64,000 nt of DNA from Rhizobium metallidurans (GCF_014196505.1 NZ_JACIDW010000002.1:248001-312000), one strand, 5' to 3'; counted from the first letter of the stretch, positions 38,059-47,472 are shown. Notes: generated from the letters alone by a model not told the origin. Made by a program: numbers and translations.

Positions 38059-38988
38059 ATGTTTTCAGACACAAGGCGCCTCGACCATGCGGGCGCTTCA
38101 CTGGCCTATCATTATCAGCCGGCCGAAGGCACCGAGCGCGGCATCCTGCTGGTCAGCCACGGATTGGCCGAGCATTCGAAACGCTACCAGCGCTTTGCGC
38201 AAGCGATTGCCGCACGCGGCTACCACGTCTATGCGCATGACCACAGAGGCCACGGCGAGACCACCGCGCCGGACGCGCCGATCGGCCGCTTAGCAAGGCG
38301 CGATGGCGCCAGCCGCGTCATCGACGATCTCGAGGCGATGCGCGACGAAGCCGCGACCGAGCACCCCGGTCTGCCGGTCATTCTCTTCGGCCATTCCATG
38401 GGCGGGCTGATCGCGCTCAATGCCGCCGTCACCTATCCGCGAAAGTTCGATGCCGTCGCCGTCTGGAACTCGAATTTCAACCCCGGCCTCGCCGGCCGCG
38501 CCGCGCAGGCGATCCTCTTGACCGAGCGCGCGCTGAAAGGCTCAGACGTCCCGAGCGACCTGCTGCCGAAGCTGACCTTCGCGACCTGGGCGAAATCGGT
38601 CCCCAACCGCCGCACGGATTTCGACTGGCTGTCGCGCGACCCCGAGGAGGTCGACAAATACGTGGCCGATCCGCTATGCGGCTTCGGCGCGTCCGTTTCG
38701 CTCTGGCTGGACATTTTCGAGTTGACATTCCGGGCCCCGCGAAGGGAATATCTCGCACGCCTGCCGACCGAGACGCCGATGCATCTGGTCGGTGGCGGCC
38801 AGGACCCGGCGACGGAAAACGGCAAGGCCATCCTCTGGCTGTCGGATCATCTGAAGACGCATGGCTTTTCCCGTATCAGCACCGAAATATATCCGGACAT
38901 GCGCCACGAGACCTTGAACGAGGTCGGCGCCGACGCCGCCATATCGGCATTCGCCGACTGGTGCGACCGGGTCACCACCGCCGCTTGA
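38059..38988 (+). CDS. Alpha/beta hydrolase, lysophospholipase/monoacylglycerol lipase-like
   Basis: A 309-aa cytoplasmic hydrolase. ILLVSHGLAEHSKRY is the oxyanion HG element, YAHDHRGHGET follows, and the nucleophile elbow is FGHSMGG (S113). The acid is probably D in GGGQDPATE and the base H in DMRHETLNE. It resembles the PldB/monoglyceride lipase group that releases fatty acids from lysolipids. An AGGAA-type site precedes the ATG at 38059. The next genes (EamA transporter, CoA-transferase, ThDP enzyme) follow on the same strand with gaps of 42, 18 and -4 bp, so it may head that operon. Confidence 0.85.
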   Translation: MFSDTRRLDHAGASLAYHYQPAEGTERGILLVSHGLAEHSKRYQRFAQAIAARGYHVYAHDHRGHGETTAPDAPIGRLARRDGASRVIDDLEAMRDEAATEHPGLPVILFGHSMGGLIALNAAVTYPRKFDAVAVWNSNFNPGLAGRAAQAILLTERALKGSDVPSDLLPKLTFATWAKSVPNRRTDFDWLSRDPEEVDKYVADPLCGFGASVSLWLDIFELTFRAPRREYLARLPTETPMHLVGGGQDPATENGKAILWLSDHLKTHGFSRISTEIYPDMRHETLNEVGADAAISAFADWCDRVTTAA

Positions 38989-39030
38989 GCGGCATCCCCC
39001 GCCTCTACCTTGAAATCAGAGAATTCCGTC

Positions 39031-39990
39031 ATGAGCAGCAACGCGGCAACCGGCACCGGCAACACGTCATCGGAAGTGATGATGGGGCTGATCCTGATGT
39101 TCGTTTCGGTGCTCCTGTCGCCCCTCATCGACATCTTCTCCAAGCTCGCGATCACCACGATCCCGTCCGCCGAGATCACCGCCGCGCGCTTCGCCGTGCA
39201 GGCGCTGTGCATGTTGCCCATCGTTCTGTGGCGTCGCAACCTCACCGACATCACCTGGAGGCAGAGCTTCTTCCACGCCATCCGTGGCGCCATCATCACC
39301 GTCTCGATGATCTCCTTCGTCACCACGTTGAAATACATGGCGGTCGCCGATGCCATCGCCATTTTCTTCGTCGAGCCGATCATTCTGACGATCCTCAGCA
39401 GCATCTTCCTCAAGGAAAAGATCGGCTGGCGCCGCTATACCGCCTGCGGCGTCGGCTTCTTCGGCGCGATCCTGATCATCCAGCCGAGCTTCCAGGAGGT
39501 CGGTTACGTCGCGCTGCTGCCCGTCGTCAGCGCCGTCTGCATCGCCATATCGGCGATGATGAACCGGGCGCTGGCGCAGCGCGAGGACCCCTGGGTCATG
39601 CAGTTCCACATGGGCCTCTGGGGCCTGCTGATCTGCGCCATCCTTCTCCATCTCGGCCACGGCAGCGGCTCCGACGTGCTCGATCCCGTCATGCCCGATG
39701 CCCGCGCCTGGCTCTATCTGCTGGGCGTCGGCGTCACCGCCGCGATCGCAGGAATCTTCGGCGTCTACGCCTATCGCGCGGCGCCCGCCTCGACGCTCGC
39801 CCCGCTGCAATATTTCGAGATCGTCTCGGCCACCGCCTTTGCCTGGCTGGTCTTCGGCGATTTCCCGAACGCGCTGAAATGGCTCGGCATATCCATCATC
39901 ATGGGTTCCGGCTTCTACATCATCTGGCGCGAGCGGAGCTTTGCATCCAGGCCCGTATCCGATACATCTGGGGAGACGCGGGCACCCTGA
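39031..39990 (+). CDS. EamA/DMT-superfamily transporter
   Basis: A 319-aa protein with ten predicted helices in two EamA repeats. The first repeat has SPLIDIFSKLAI and AARFAVQALCMLP; both repeats end with the usual short helices (AIFFVEPIILTILSSIFLKEK and PLQYFEIVSATAFAWLVFGD, each broken by charged ends). These proteins export or import small metabolites; the substrate is not evident. I prefer the ATG at 39031; a TTG at 39010 is in frame. It lies 18 bp before the CoA-transferase gene, which suggests it moves the same carboxylic acid. Confidence 0.85.
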   Translation: MSSNAATGTGNTSSEVMMGLILMFVSVLLSPLIDIFSKLAITTIPSAEITAARFAVQALCMLPIVLWRRNLTDITWRQSFFHAIRGAIITVSMISFVTTLKYMAVADAIAIFFVEPIILTILSSIFLKEKIGWRRYTACGVGFFGAILIIQPSFQEVGYVALLPVVSAVCIAISAMMNRALAQREDPWVMQFHMGLWGLLICAILLHLGHGSGSDVLDPVMPDARAWLYLLGVGVTAAIAGIFGVYAYRAAPASTLAPLQYFEIVSATAFAWLVFGDFPNALKWLGISIIMGSGFYIIWRERSFASRPVSDTSGETRAP

Positions 39991-40008
39991 TCTGATCGTG
40001 GGAGGAAC

Positions 40009-41205
40009 ATGACGCAGACCCAGCCTAACAAAGCGCCGCTCGCGGGCATTCGTGTCATCGAGCTCGCGCGCGTGCTTGCCGGTCCCTGGGCAGGCCAGAT
40101 GCTGGCCGATCTCGGCGCCGACGTGATCAAGGTCGAGAACCCCGAGGGCGGCGACGATACAAGGCACTGGGGCCCTCCCTTCGTCGAAGGCTCCGATGGC
40201 GAGAACCTCTCGGCCGCCTACTACCATTCCGCCAATCGCGGCAAGCGATCCATTGTGGCCGATCTGCGCAGCGACGAAGGCCAGGCGCTGGTCCGCCGGC
40301 TGGTCGCGACCGCCGACGTCGTCATCGAGAACTTCAAGCTCGGCGGCCTCGTCAAATACGGGCTCGATTACGAAAGCCTGCGCAAGATCAACCCCAAGCT
40401 CGTCTACTGCTCGATCACCGGCTTCGGCCAGACGGGACCCTATGCGAGCCTCGCCGGCTACGACTACATCGTCCAGGGCATGTCGGGTTTCATGTCGATA
40501 ACAGGCGAGCCCGACGGACAGCCGATGAAGGCGGGCGTCGCCATCGCCGATATCTTCACCGGCATCTACGCGGTCTCGGCGATCGAGGCGGCCCTCATCC
40601 ACGCGCTGAAGACCGGTGAAGGCCAGCTGGTCGACATGGCGCTTCTCGACGTGCAGTCGGCCGTGCTCGCCAACCAGAACATGAACTACCTGGTATCCGG
40701 CCGCCCGCCGACACGCCTCGGCAACGCCCATCCCAACATCTCGCCCTACGAAGTCGTCCCGACCGCCGACGGCTACCTGATCCTTGCCATCGGCAATGAC
40801 GGCCAGTTCCGCCGGCTCTCAGCCATCCTTGGGCTTACAGGTATCGCCGACGACGAGCGCTTCGCCACCAACAAGGCGCGCGTCGCCAATCGCGATGAGG
40901 TCCGGCGGCTGGTCTCGACCGAGACGCTCAAATGGGCGAAGGCCGATCTCTTGAAAGCCTGCGAGGCGAACGCGGTCCCGTCGGGCGCCATCAACACCAT
41001 CGAGGACATGTTCAACGATCCGCAGATCGTCGCGCGCGGCCTGCGCGTCGATCTCGAAGATAGCGCCGGCACTGTCATTCCCGGCGTCCGAACGCCGGTG
41101 GTCCTGTCGCGGACGCCGCTGCGCTACGAAAGACCCAGTCCAAGACTGGGCGAGCACCAGGAGGAGGTGCTGGCCGAACTCATCCAATGGGAGGGGAAGA
41201 AATGA
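40009..41205 (+). CDS. CaiB/BaiF (class III) CoA-transferase
   Basis: A 398-aa class III CoA-transferase. The N-terminal IRVIELARVLAGPWAGQMLADLGADVIKVE (given as its known motif blocks ARVLAGP and LGADVIKVE) is diagnostic. TGFGQTGPYASLAGYD and the catalytic aspartate region VAIADIFTGIYA (D181, matching D169 of formyl-CoA transferase) are present, as is LDVQSAVLANQ. It moves CoA between two carboxylic acids through aspartyl anhydride intermediates. The stop overlaps the next start as ATGA, so it is coupled to the ThDP enzyme. Such pairing resembles formyl-CoA transferase with oxalyl-CoA decarboxylase, but the partner is not a clear oxalyl-CoA decarboxylase. Confidence 0.9.
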   Translation: MTQTQPNKAPLAGIRVIELARVLAGPWAGQMLADLGADVIKVENPEGGDDTRHWGPPFVEGSDGENLSAAYYHSANRGKRSIVADLRSDEGQALVRRLVATADVVIENFKLGGLVKYGLDYESLRKINPKLVYCSITGFGQTGPYASLAGYDYIVQGMSGFMSITGEPDGQPMKAGVAIADIFTGIYAVSAIEAALIHALKTGEGQLVDMALLDVQSAVLANQNMNYLVSGRPPTRLGNAHPNISPYEVVPTADGYLILAIGNDGQFRRLSAILGLTGIADDERFATNKARVANRDEVRRLVSTETLKWAKADLLKACEANAVPSGAINTIEDMFNDPQIVARGLRVDLEDSAGTVIPGVRTPVVLSRTPLRYERPSPRLGEHQEEVLAELIQWEGKK

Positions 41206-42860
41206 AACGGACAGGCGGAGAACTGGTCGTCGAGGCATTGAAGGCAAACGGGGTGAAACGCCTCTCCTGCGTTCCCGGCGAGAGTTTCCTCGCCGTCCTC
41301 GACGCGCTCCACGACAGCGACATCGAGGTCGTCGTCTGCCGCCAGGAGGGTGGCGCCGCGATGATGGCCGATGCCTGGGGTCGCCTCACCGGCGAGCCCG
41401 GTATCTGCATGGTCACCCGTGGCCCCGGCGCCGCCAACGCGACCGCGGGCCTGCACATATCAAGGCAGGATTCGGTCCCGATGATCCTCTTCATCGGCCA
41501 GGTCCAGCGCGATGCCCGCGAACGCGAAGCCTTCCAGGAGGTCGAGTTCCGCCGCGCGCTCACCGAATACGCCAAGTGGGTGGGCGAGATCGACGACGCG
41601 GCCCGCATTCCCGAATTCGTCACCCGCGCCTTCGCGCTCGCCACCTCCGGACGGCCCGGCCCCGTCGTCCTGTCACTGCCCGAGGACATGCTGCGCGACA
41701 TGGTCGAGGCGCCGCGCGCCAAACGCTACGCCCGCGTCGAAGCCCATCCGGGCCGCAGCCAGGTCGACGACGTCTATCTCCGCCTGCTCAAGGCCGAGCG
41801 CCCCATGATCATTCTCGGCGGTTCGCGCTGGGATGCCGATGCGGTGGCCGACTTCAGGACCTTCGCCGAGCGCTTCAGGCTTCCCGTCGGCTGCTCCTTC
41901 CGCCGCCAGATGCTGTTCGACAATCTGCACGAAAGCTATGCCGGCGATGTCGGCATCGGCATCAATCCGGAGCTGGCGCGCGAGATCAGGGAAAGCGACC
42001 TGCTGATCCTGCTCGGCTGCCGCATGTCGGAAATGCCGTCCTCGGGCTATACGCTGATCGATATCCCCTACCCGCAGCAACAGCTCGTCCACATCCATCC
42101 CGATCCGTCGGAACTCGGTCGCATCTACCGCCCGGATCTTGCGATTACGGCCAGCCCGCAGGATTTCGTCGCCGCGCTCGCCGATCTCGAAGCCCCCGCC
42201 GAAGCGCGATGGGCCGATCGCACCGAGCGCATGCATCGATCCTATCTCGCATGGTCGACACCGCCACGCACAGGACCGGGCGAGGTCCATATGGGCCCGA
42301 TCATGGCGTGGCTCGAGGAGAATACGCGGCCGGACACCGTCTTCACCAACGGCGCCGGCAACTACGCGACCTGGCTGCACCGCTACCACCGCTTCCGGCA
42401 GTTCAACACCCAGGCGGCGCCGACCTCGGGCTCGATGGGCTACGGCCTGCCCGCCGCCGTCGCGGCTGGGCACCTGTTTCCCGATCGCGAGGTGATCTGC
42501 TTTGCCGGCGATGGCTGCTTCCTGATGCACGGCCAGGAATTCGCCACCGCCATCCGCTACGGGCTGCCGATCATCGTGCTCGTGATCAACAACGGCATGT
42601 ACGGCACGATCCGCATGCACCAGGAGCGCGAATATCCGGGCCGCGTCAGCGGCACCGGCCTCACCAACCCCGATTTCGCAGCGCTTGCCCGCGCCTATGG
42701 CGGCCATGGCGAGACCGTGGAGAAGACCGGGGACTTCGCCCCCGCCTTCGAGCGCGCCCGCCAAAGCGGCCTGCCCGCGATCATCGAGATCAAGCTCGAC
42801 CCCGAGGCGATCACGCCGACGCGCACGCTTTCGGACATCGCGCAAACAAAAAGCCGGTGA
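41202..42860 (+). CDS. Thiamine diphosphate-dependent enzyme (acetolactate synthase-like fold)
   Basis: A 552-aa protein with the three domains of the ThDP decarboxylase/acetolactate synthase family. The catalytic glutamate is E49 (VVCRQEGGAAMMADA). The middle domain contains LVHIHPDPSELGRIY, and the ThDP/metal motif is CFAGDGCFLMHGQEFATAI ending in VINNG. It probably cleaves a C-C bond next to a carbonyl, as a decarboxylase, carboligase or 2-hydroxyacyl-CoA lyase. It is not evidently IlvB (no IlvN beside it). ATG at 41202, with GGGAGGGG upstream. Its coupling to a CoA-transferase suggests an acyl-CoA substrate. Confidence 0.82.
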   Translation: MKRTGGELVVEALKANGVKRLSCVPGESFLAVLDALHDSDIEVVVCRQEGGAAMMADAWGRLTGEPGICMVTRGPGAANATAGLHISRQDSVPMILFIGQVQRDAREREAFQEVEFRRALTEYAKWVGEIDDAARIPEFVTRAFALATSGRPGPVVLSLPEDMLRDMVEAPRAKRYARVEAHPGRSQVDDVYLRLLKAERPMIILGGSRWDADAVADFRTFAERFRLPVGCSFRRQMLFDNLHESYAGDVGIGINPELAREIRESDLLILLGCRMSEMPSSGYTLIDIPYPQQQLVHIHPDPSELGRIYRPDLAITASPQDFVAALADLEAPAEARWADRTERMHRSYLAWSTPPRTGPGEVHMGPIMAWLEENTRPDTVFTNGAGNYATWLHRYHRFRQFNTQAAPTSGSMGYGLPAAVAAGHLFPDREVICFAGDGCFLMHGQEFATAIRYGLPIIVLVINNGMYGTIRMHQEREYPGRVSGTGLTNPDFAALARAYGGHGETVEKTGDFAPAFERARQSGLPAIIEIKLDPEAITPTRTLSDIAQTKSR

Positions 42861-42885
42861 GCAGTTCACATGCTCACCGGCTTTT
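42849..42885. terminator. Bidirectional terminator between the ThDP gene and ridA
   Basis: AAAAGCCGGTGAGCA (42849-42863) and TGCTCACCGGCTTTT (42871-42885) form a perfect 15-bp stem with a 7-nt loop. The stem overlaps the ThDP stop codon and serves both convergent genes. Confidence 0.92.
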
Positions 42886-42906
42886 CAAATCGCGATAGGA
42901 ACGATC

Positions 42907-43248
42907 TTAGATCGCGGCCGTGACGATGAACTCGACCTTGTACTTCGGCGCGGCCAGCTTGGCTTCGCTGGTGGCGCGAGCCGGCGTGTTGGCCGGATCG
43001 ACCCAGGCTTCCCAGGCGGCGTTCATTTCAGCGAAGTCCGAGATGTCGGAGAGGTAGATCAGCGTCTGCAGGATCTTCGACTTGTCGGAGCCGGCGGCGG
43101 CCAGCAGGCGATCGACTTCGGCAAGCGCGTCCTTGCACTGCTCGGTCACAGTTGCGCCTTCGCCAACCTGGCCGGCGAGGTAAACGGTGTTGCCGTGGAC
43201 GACCGCGCCGCTCATGCGGGCGCCAACGTCGATACGCTTGATGCTCAT
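42907..43248 (-). CDS. RidA-family enamine/imine deaminase
   Basis: A 113-aa protein of the YjgF/YER057c/UK114 family. VVHGNTVYLAGQVGEG, TEQCKDALAEVDRLLAAAGS and PARATSEAKLAAPKYKVEF follow the family pattern, including the arginine that binds the carboxylate of the substrate. RidA proteins hydrolyse reactive 2-aminoacrylate and related enamines from PLP and flavin enzymes. The gene is followed on the same strand by nothing until the terminator, and the next upstream gene, DUF442, is 72 bp away. Confidence 0.92.
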   Translation of the reverse strand: MSIKRIDVGARMSGAVVHGNTVYLAGQVGEGATVTEQCKDALAEVDRLLAAAGSDKSKILQTLIYLSDISDFAEMNAAWEAWVDPANTPARATSEAKLAAPKYKVEFIVTAAI

Positions 43249-43320
43249 GATATTCTCCTTGTCATGGCTGAAAAGGCGCCGCGCAAGCGCTGGCGCCGGA
43301 CTGGCATTCCGCGCCTTAGA

Positions 43321-43659
43321 TTAGGTGCGGATGTGGTGGGTCTTCTGGTAGATCGCCGTCGAGCGGGCGCCGGAGCGACAATAGCCGAGCATCGGGCGCG
43401 GAAACTCGTCGAGCGCATCGACCATGCCGGCGACCGCCTCTTCCGTCACGCCCATCGGGCCGACGGGAACGTGGGCGATCTCGAGACCGAGTTCCTTGGC
43501 CCGCGCCGCGATATCGGCGAACGGCGTCTGATCCATGCTTTCCTGGTCCGGACGATGGCAGACGATGGACTTGAAGCCCATGGCCTTGATCTCGTCGAGA
43601 TCATCGACCGTGATCTGGCCGGAAACCGAATATTCGTCGTCGATCTGGCGGATGTCCAT
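43321..43659 (-). CDS. TIGR01244/DUF442 family protein, phosphatase/sulfurtransferase-like
   Basis: A 112-aa single-domain protein. DIRQIDDEYSVSGQITVDDL is the DUF442 start, SIVCHRPDQE follows, and GYCRSGARST is a CxxxxxR P-loop like that of protein tyrosine phosphatases. In plants and some bacteria this domain is fused to a Blh-type metallo-beta-lactamase persulfide dioxygenase and linked to sulfide metabolism. Here it stands alone. It may act as a small phosphatase or sulfur-transfer protein. It probably shares a transcript with ridA. Confidence 0.82.
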   Translation of the reverse strand: MDIRQIDDEYSVSGQITVDDLDEIKAMGFKSIVCHRPDQESMDQTPFADIAARAKELGLEIAHVPVGPMGVTEEAVAGMVDALDEFPRPMLGYCRSGARSTAIYQKTHHIRT

Positions 43660-43755
43660 CGCAAATACTCCTGAAATCGTGGGCTGAATGACTACGCCGC
43701 CCGATCAATGCCGTCAACCGCACAACATGGTTGAATCGGCCTGTTGAATTGCCTG

Positions 43756-44595
43756 TCAAACGAAAGCAAAGCTGAGCCCGTACTCGCGGCTTTCGCCGGG
43801 CTTCAGCATGACGAATTCGCCTGCCTCCTCGAGTTCGGCGCGCGGCACCCAGCGGTGCGAGACCGGTTCGATGCCGAGCACGTCGGCCGGCGCCGTCTGG
43901 TTGCGCCATACCTGCAGATGCGGCAGGGTGTCGGCTTTAACCCGCACCCGCAGCGTCTTGCCGCCGACTGCAACCATCGGCCCGAGACGCACTTCCGCAA
44001 GCCCATCGCGCGTGGCGGGCGCTTCGACGCAGAAGATGTCGCCGCCATCTTTGCCGAAACGCCAGGGGAAGCCGCCATCCTCGAGCATCGCGCCTTCGAG
44101 CCGCGTACCCTCGTCGAACCATTTGCCGCCGATGTTCATATGATACATCAGGAACGCCGGCACGGTCTGGTCACTGGTATTGACCACCCTGTCCTTCAGA
44201 TGCGTTTCGCCTGTCCCGCCGTCGATGAACCAGTGGCGCTCGATCCGGGCAGGCAGCCCCTCGACGGTGACGATATCGATATCGGCGCGGCATTCCGCAT
44301 TGCCGTTTTCGAACTTCGTCCAGAGCACCCTGGCGGCATGGCCGGCGGCCGAGCCGTGCAGCGGAAAGACCTTGTTGTCGGACCGGCCGGGGATCGGTTC
44401 GCGATGGCGGATGTGGTCGGGCCCGCAGGTAAACAGGAAGCCCTGAACCGAATGCGATATGCGCGCATCGCCGTCATCGGGCACGGCCTCCTTGGGCGCG
44501 ATATCGATGCCCTCGACCACGCAGCCGCCGATATCCATCAGCGACGTCTCGTCCAGCATCAGCTTCGGCCCCGTCGCGGCGGAAAATTCCATCAT
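43756..44595 (-). CDS. Aldose epimerase-like protein, DUF4432
   Basis: A 279-aa protein of the galactose mutarotase-like fold. GRSDNKVFPLHGSAAGHAARV contains the HG motif, MYHMNIGGKWFDEG and GIEPVSHRWVPRAELEEAGEFVML are typical of DUF4432. The function of the family is not established; it is often placed in sugar-catabolism loci. A purine-rich site (GAGGAGGGAGA) precedes the ATG at 44595, and a second ATG follows directly. No sugar transporter adjoins it here. Confidence 0.8.
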   Translation of the reverse strand: MMEFSAATGPKLMLDETSLMDIGGCVVEGIDIAPKEAVPDDGDARISHSVQGFLFTCGPDHIRHREPIPGRSDNKVFPLHGSAAGHAARVLWTKFENGNAECRADIDIVTVEGLPARIERHWFIDGGTGETHLKDRVVNTSDQTVPAFLMYHMNIGGKWFDEGTRLEGAMLEDGGFPWRFGKDGGDIFCVEAPATRDGLAEVRLGPMVAVGGKTLRVRVKADTLPHLQVWRNQTAPADVLGIEPVSHRWVPRAELEEAGEFVMLKPGESREYGLSFAFV

Positions 44596-44834
44596 GATCT
44601 CGTCTCCCTCCTCTGCACGACAGTAGGGTTAGGTGTCGCGCCGGCTTTCGTCAATCTTGGCTATTGTTGCCGCCAACGAGAATTTGATTGGAACCAGGTG
44701 GCTCTCTCAAATGTTTATGAGTAAAGGGAAATTCATGCGTTTTTTTATCTTTTGTTCAGCACGATTTCATAAATTCCACACTAGCGTCAAAATTCGCAGG
44801 TGTGTGTCGCCAAGTCACTGAAGGATACGAAGAC

Positions 44835-46199
44835 GTGAATCGCTTTCTGAAATCGGCATTATCTGGGACCGTTATCGTGCTGACCATGTCGGCCGCGATG
44901 GACAATGCATCCGCGCAACAGTATCGCCGTCAGGGCAGCGTCGTCTTCGTTACGCCGAACGGCGAGATCCTCGACTACATGCCTCAAGGCAGCGGCTATA
45001 CGCGCGACCGCAGCGGCAACCGCGTGCTGGTCGACGGCTATGGCAACATCATCGCCACGGAAGCGCGTGCGCGCGGCTATTATCCCCCGCCGCCTTCGCG
45101 CCAGGTCTACGGCCGGGACGCCTACAACAACGATCCCTATTACAGCGAAGACCCTTACGGCGACACGCGCTATTCCGAGCGCGGCGCGGTCACGGGATCC
45201 ATCCCGCGCGACGCCTCGATCGATCGCCAGCCGCTAGACAACCAGCCCTATCCTGAGAACGAGGGCGACTACGCATCGATCGAGCCTGATCAGCAGCAGC
45301 CCCAGGTCACGCAGCCGACCCGTCCGGCCGAGCCCGTGATCACGCTCAAGAACAAGTCGAAATCCGAGATCGTCGCGCTGCAGGTGTTCCTCGACCGCGC
45401 CGGCACCTCGCCGGGCGCCATCGACGGACGCATGGGCGCCAACGTCACCAAGGCCATCTACGCCTACGAGCAGATGACCGGAGAGAAGCTCGACCCGAAC
45501 AATACCGATGCGATCCTCGAGCAGCTGCGCATGTCCGGCGGCCTGCCTGTCGGGACCTACACCATCACCCCCGCCGACGCTGCCGGCCCCTACGTCGCCG
45601 AAATCCCCGAGGACTACGCCGTCAAGGCGCAGATGACCTCGCTCAGCTTCACCTCCACCAGCGAGGCGCTGGCCGAACGTTTCCACATGGACGAGGCATT
45701 CCTCAAGGAACTCAATCCCGGCGTCGATTTCACCGTTCCCGGCACGATCATCAAGGTCATCAATCCCGGCGAACCAAAGACCAGCAGCGTCGCGCGCATC
45801 GTTGCCGACAAGGCCAAGAAGCAGGTCTTCGCCTATGACGCATCGGGGAACCTGATCTCCGCCTACCCGGCATCGATCGGCTCCAACGATACACCCTCGC
45901 CATCCGGCACCATGAAGGTCGATCGCGTCGCCTTCAACCCCGGCTATACCTACAATCCGAAGATCAACTTCCAGCAGGGCGCCAACGACAAGGTCCTCAA
46001 CATCCCGCCGGGCCCGAACGGTCCCGTCGGCACAATCTGGATCGCCCTGTCGAAGCCGACCTATGGTATCCACGGCACGCCCGATCCGTCGAAGATCGGC
46101 CGCACCCAGAGCCACGGCTGCGTCCGCCTGACCAACTGGGACGCGACCGAATTGGCCAAGATGGTCAAGCCCGGCGTCGTCGTCGAGTTCCTCGACTGA
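44835..46199 (+). CDS. L,D-transpeptidase (YkuD) with peptidoglycan-binding domain
   Basis: A 454-aa exported protein. GTG start at 44835 with AAGGA 8 bp upstream; signal peptide ending NASA. The N-terminal third (about 30-155) is rich in Tyr, Pro, Arg and Gln. A PG_binding_1 domain (about 170-225) and a YkuD domain (about 315-454) follow. GIHGTPDPSKIGRTQSHGCVRLT carries the catalytic cysteine (C429). It makes 3-3 cross-links or anchors proteins to peptidoglycan. 3-3 cross-links are abundant in Rhizobiales, which grow from a pole. It converges with the LuxR gene only 6 bp away, with no terminator. Confidence 0.92.
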   Translation: MNRFLKSALSGTVIVLTMSAAMDNASAQQYRRQGSVVFVTPNGEILDYMPQGSGYTRDRSGNRVLVDGYGNIIATEARARGYYPPPPSRQVYGRDAYNNDPYYSEDPYGDTRYSERGAVTGSIPRDASIDRQPLDNQPYPENEGDYASIEPDQQQPQVTQPTRPAEPVITLKNKSKSEIVALQVFLDRAGTSPGAIDGRMGANVTKAIYAYEQMTGEKLDPNNTDAILEQLRMSGGLPVGTYTITPADAAGPYVAEIPEDYAVKAQMTSLSFTSTSEALAERFHMDEAFLKELNPGVDFTVPGTIIKVINPGEPKTSSVARIVADKAKKQVFAYDASGNLISAYPASIGSNDTPSPSGTMKVDRVAFNPGYTYNPKINFQQGANDKVLNIPPGPNGPVGTIWIALSKPTYGIHGTPDPSKIGRTQSHGCVRLTNWDATELAKMVKPGVVVEFLD

Positions 46200-46205
46200 T
46201 CCGAA

Positions 46206-47309
46206 TTAGTTGTTGCGGCGCGCCTGCTCGCTGAAATAGACGAGCCGCAGCAATTCGGATTGCGAATTGACGCCCGTCTTGGCGAACACCGACTTCAGTT
46301 GACTGCGGATCGTCTCGCGCGACCGGTTGCTCTCGACGGCGATATCGGTGATCGACGATCCGTGCAGCAACCCCTGCATGATCTTGATCTCCGCCCTGGT
46401 CAGCCCGAATTGGCCGCCGAGCCGCGGGACGTCCATCGAAACGGGCTTGGATGACGGCTCGATGATGATCGCCAGACTCGGCGCGTCGAAGAACTGGATG
46501 CGGGCACTCTTCTGCAGCCGGATGAGCGTCAGCCTCTCGCCATCGACCATGACGACCTGCTGGCGCTCGCCATCGCGCCACCGCGACAACAGCCTGGCGA
46601 GGCAGGCATCCGCGTCGGTTTCGGCAAGGCAAACCCTGCCCTGCAGGTCAAGACGCACGGCATGGCCCTCGGCCAGCAGCCGTTCCCCCACCTCATTGGC
46701 CGAATCCAGCCTGCCCCCGTCGCCGACGAGCAGGACGCCGACCCCGATCGCATCGAACAATCGCCCGCCCATCTCGTCGATGCTCTTCTCACTGCGTCCG
46801 GCCTCGAAGTAACGCACCGCCCTGTGCAGATGCGGCGCGAGCCGGGTCAGCGTATCGGCGTAGACGCGGTTGTCATCCGGCTCGCCGCCGGCGATCGAAC
46901 TCGAGATGTTGAACATCTGGCCACCGCGCTTCACCAGCGCCATCCCGATGGCGGTTTCGCCACACTGCTTCCAGAAATCGTTGTAGAACTCGGTGCGGAC
47001 GAACGCCTCGCGCGGCAGCAGTTCCTCCGACAGGAAGCCGCGCCACATCGGCATGACGCTCATCGCCGGCGACCACGGGTTCACGGCCGCGAAGTGATCG
47101 GCGTAGCTTTCCACCCATTCCTCACTGAAACCCTTGTCGATTTGCGAAGCGCCCTGCGCCCGCATCGGGTCATGGCAGAAGAGCGTCGTCCGCCCGCCGG
47201 GAACGATCTCGTTCCACCGGCCCAGAAACATGTCCCAGGTCGCCTCGCCGAAAATGACACCGTAGATGGTGTCGACCAGGCTGTCATAGGTATCTTCGGC
47301 GACGATCAT
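46206..47309 (-). CDS. LuxR-type helix-turn-helix regulator
   Basis: A 367-aa regulator. The C-terminal LuxR HTH (about 305-360) reads FGLTRAEIKIMQGLLHGSS and NRSRETIRSQLKSVFAKTGV. The N-terminal 280 residues do not look like the acyl-homoserine-lactone domain; they contain a possible PAS-like region (GVGVLLVGDGGRLDSANEVGERLL). The signal is unknown. I chose the ATG at 47309 (MIVAEDTYDSL), which has GGGGGAAC upstream; the longer frame runs into the intergenic region. A terminator at 47473 separates it from the upstream ParA-like gene. Confidence 0.82.
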   Translation of the reverse strand: MIVAEDTYDSLVDTIYGVIFGEATWDMFLGRWNEIVPGGRTTLFCHDPMRAQGASQIDKGFSEEWVESYADHFAAVNPWSPAMSVMPMWRGFLSEELLPREAFVRTEFYNDFWKQCGETAIGMALVKRGGQMFNISSSIAGGEPDDNRVYADTLTRLAPHLHRAVRYFEAGRSEKSIDEMGGRLFDAIGVGVLLVGDGGRLDSANEVGERLLAEGHAVRLDLQGRVCLAETDADACLARLLSRWRDGERQQVVMVDGERLTLIRLQKSARIQFFDAPSLAIIIEPSSKPVSMDVPRLGGQFGLTRAEIKIMQGLLHGSSITDIAVESNRSRETIRSQLKSVFAKTGVNSQSELLRLVYFSEQARRNN

Positions 47310-47472
47310 TGTTCCCCCGGCAAACGCCCGCACCGCAGGCGAGGATACCAGTGTAAACCTTCCGGAAACAACGAAAATTACCCTTTTCGGGTGATACCCA
47401 CCCGGCGCGAAAACGGGCAGTGATGCGCATGTGCGCGATCGCGTCGACACGGGGGACCGATCCTGCGCCAAT

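Noticed and set aside
41202..42860. Oxalyl-CoA decarboxylase as a name for the ThDP enzyme
   Set aside because: The neighbour fits, but motifs around the catalytic glutamate and the middle domain do not resemble that enzyme closely enough.
44633..44821. Short frame in the AT-rich gap before the L,D-transpeptidase gene
   Set aside because: No ribosome binding site at its first ATG, odd composition, and it overlaps the likely promoter of the next gene.
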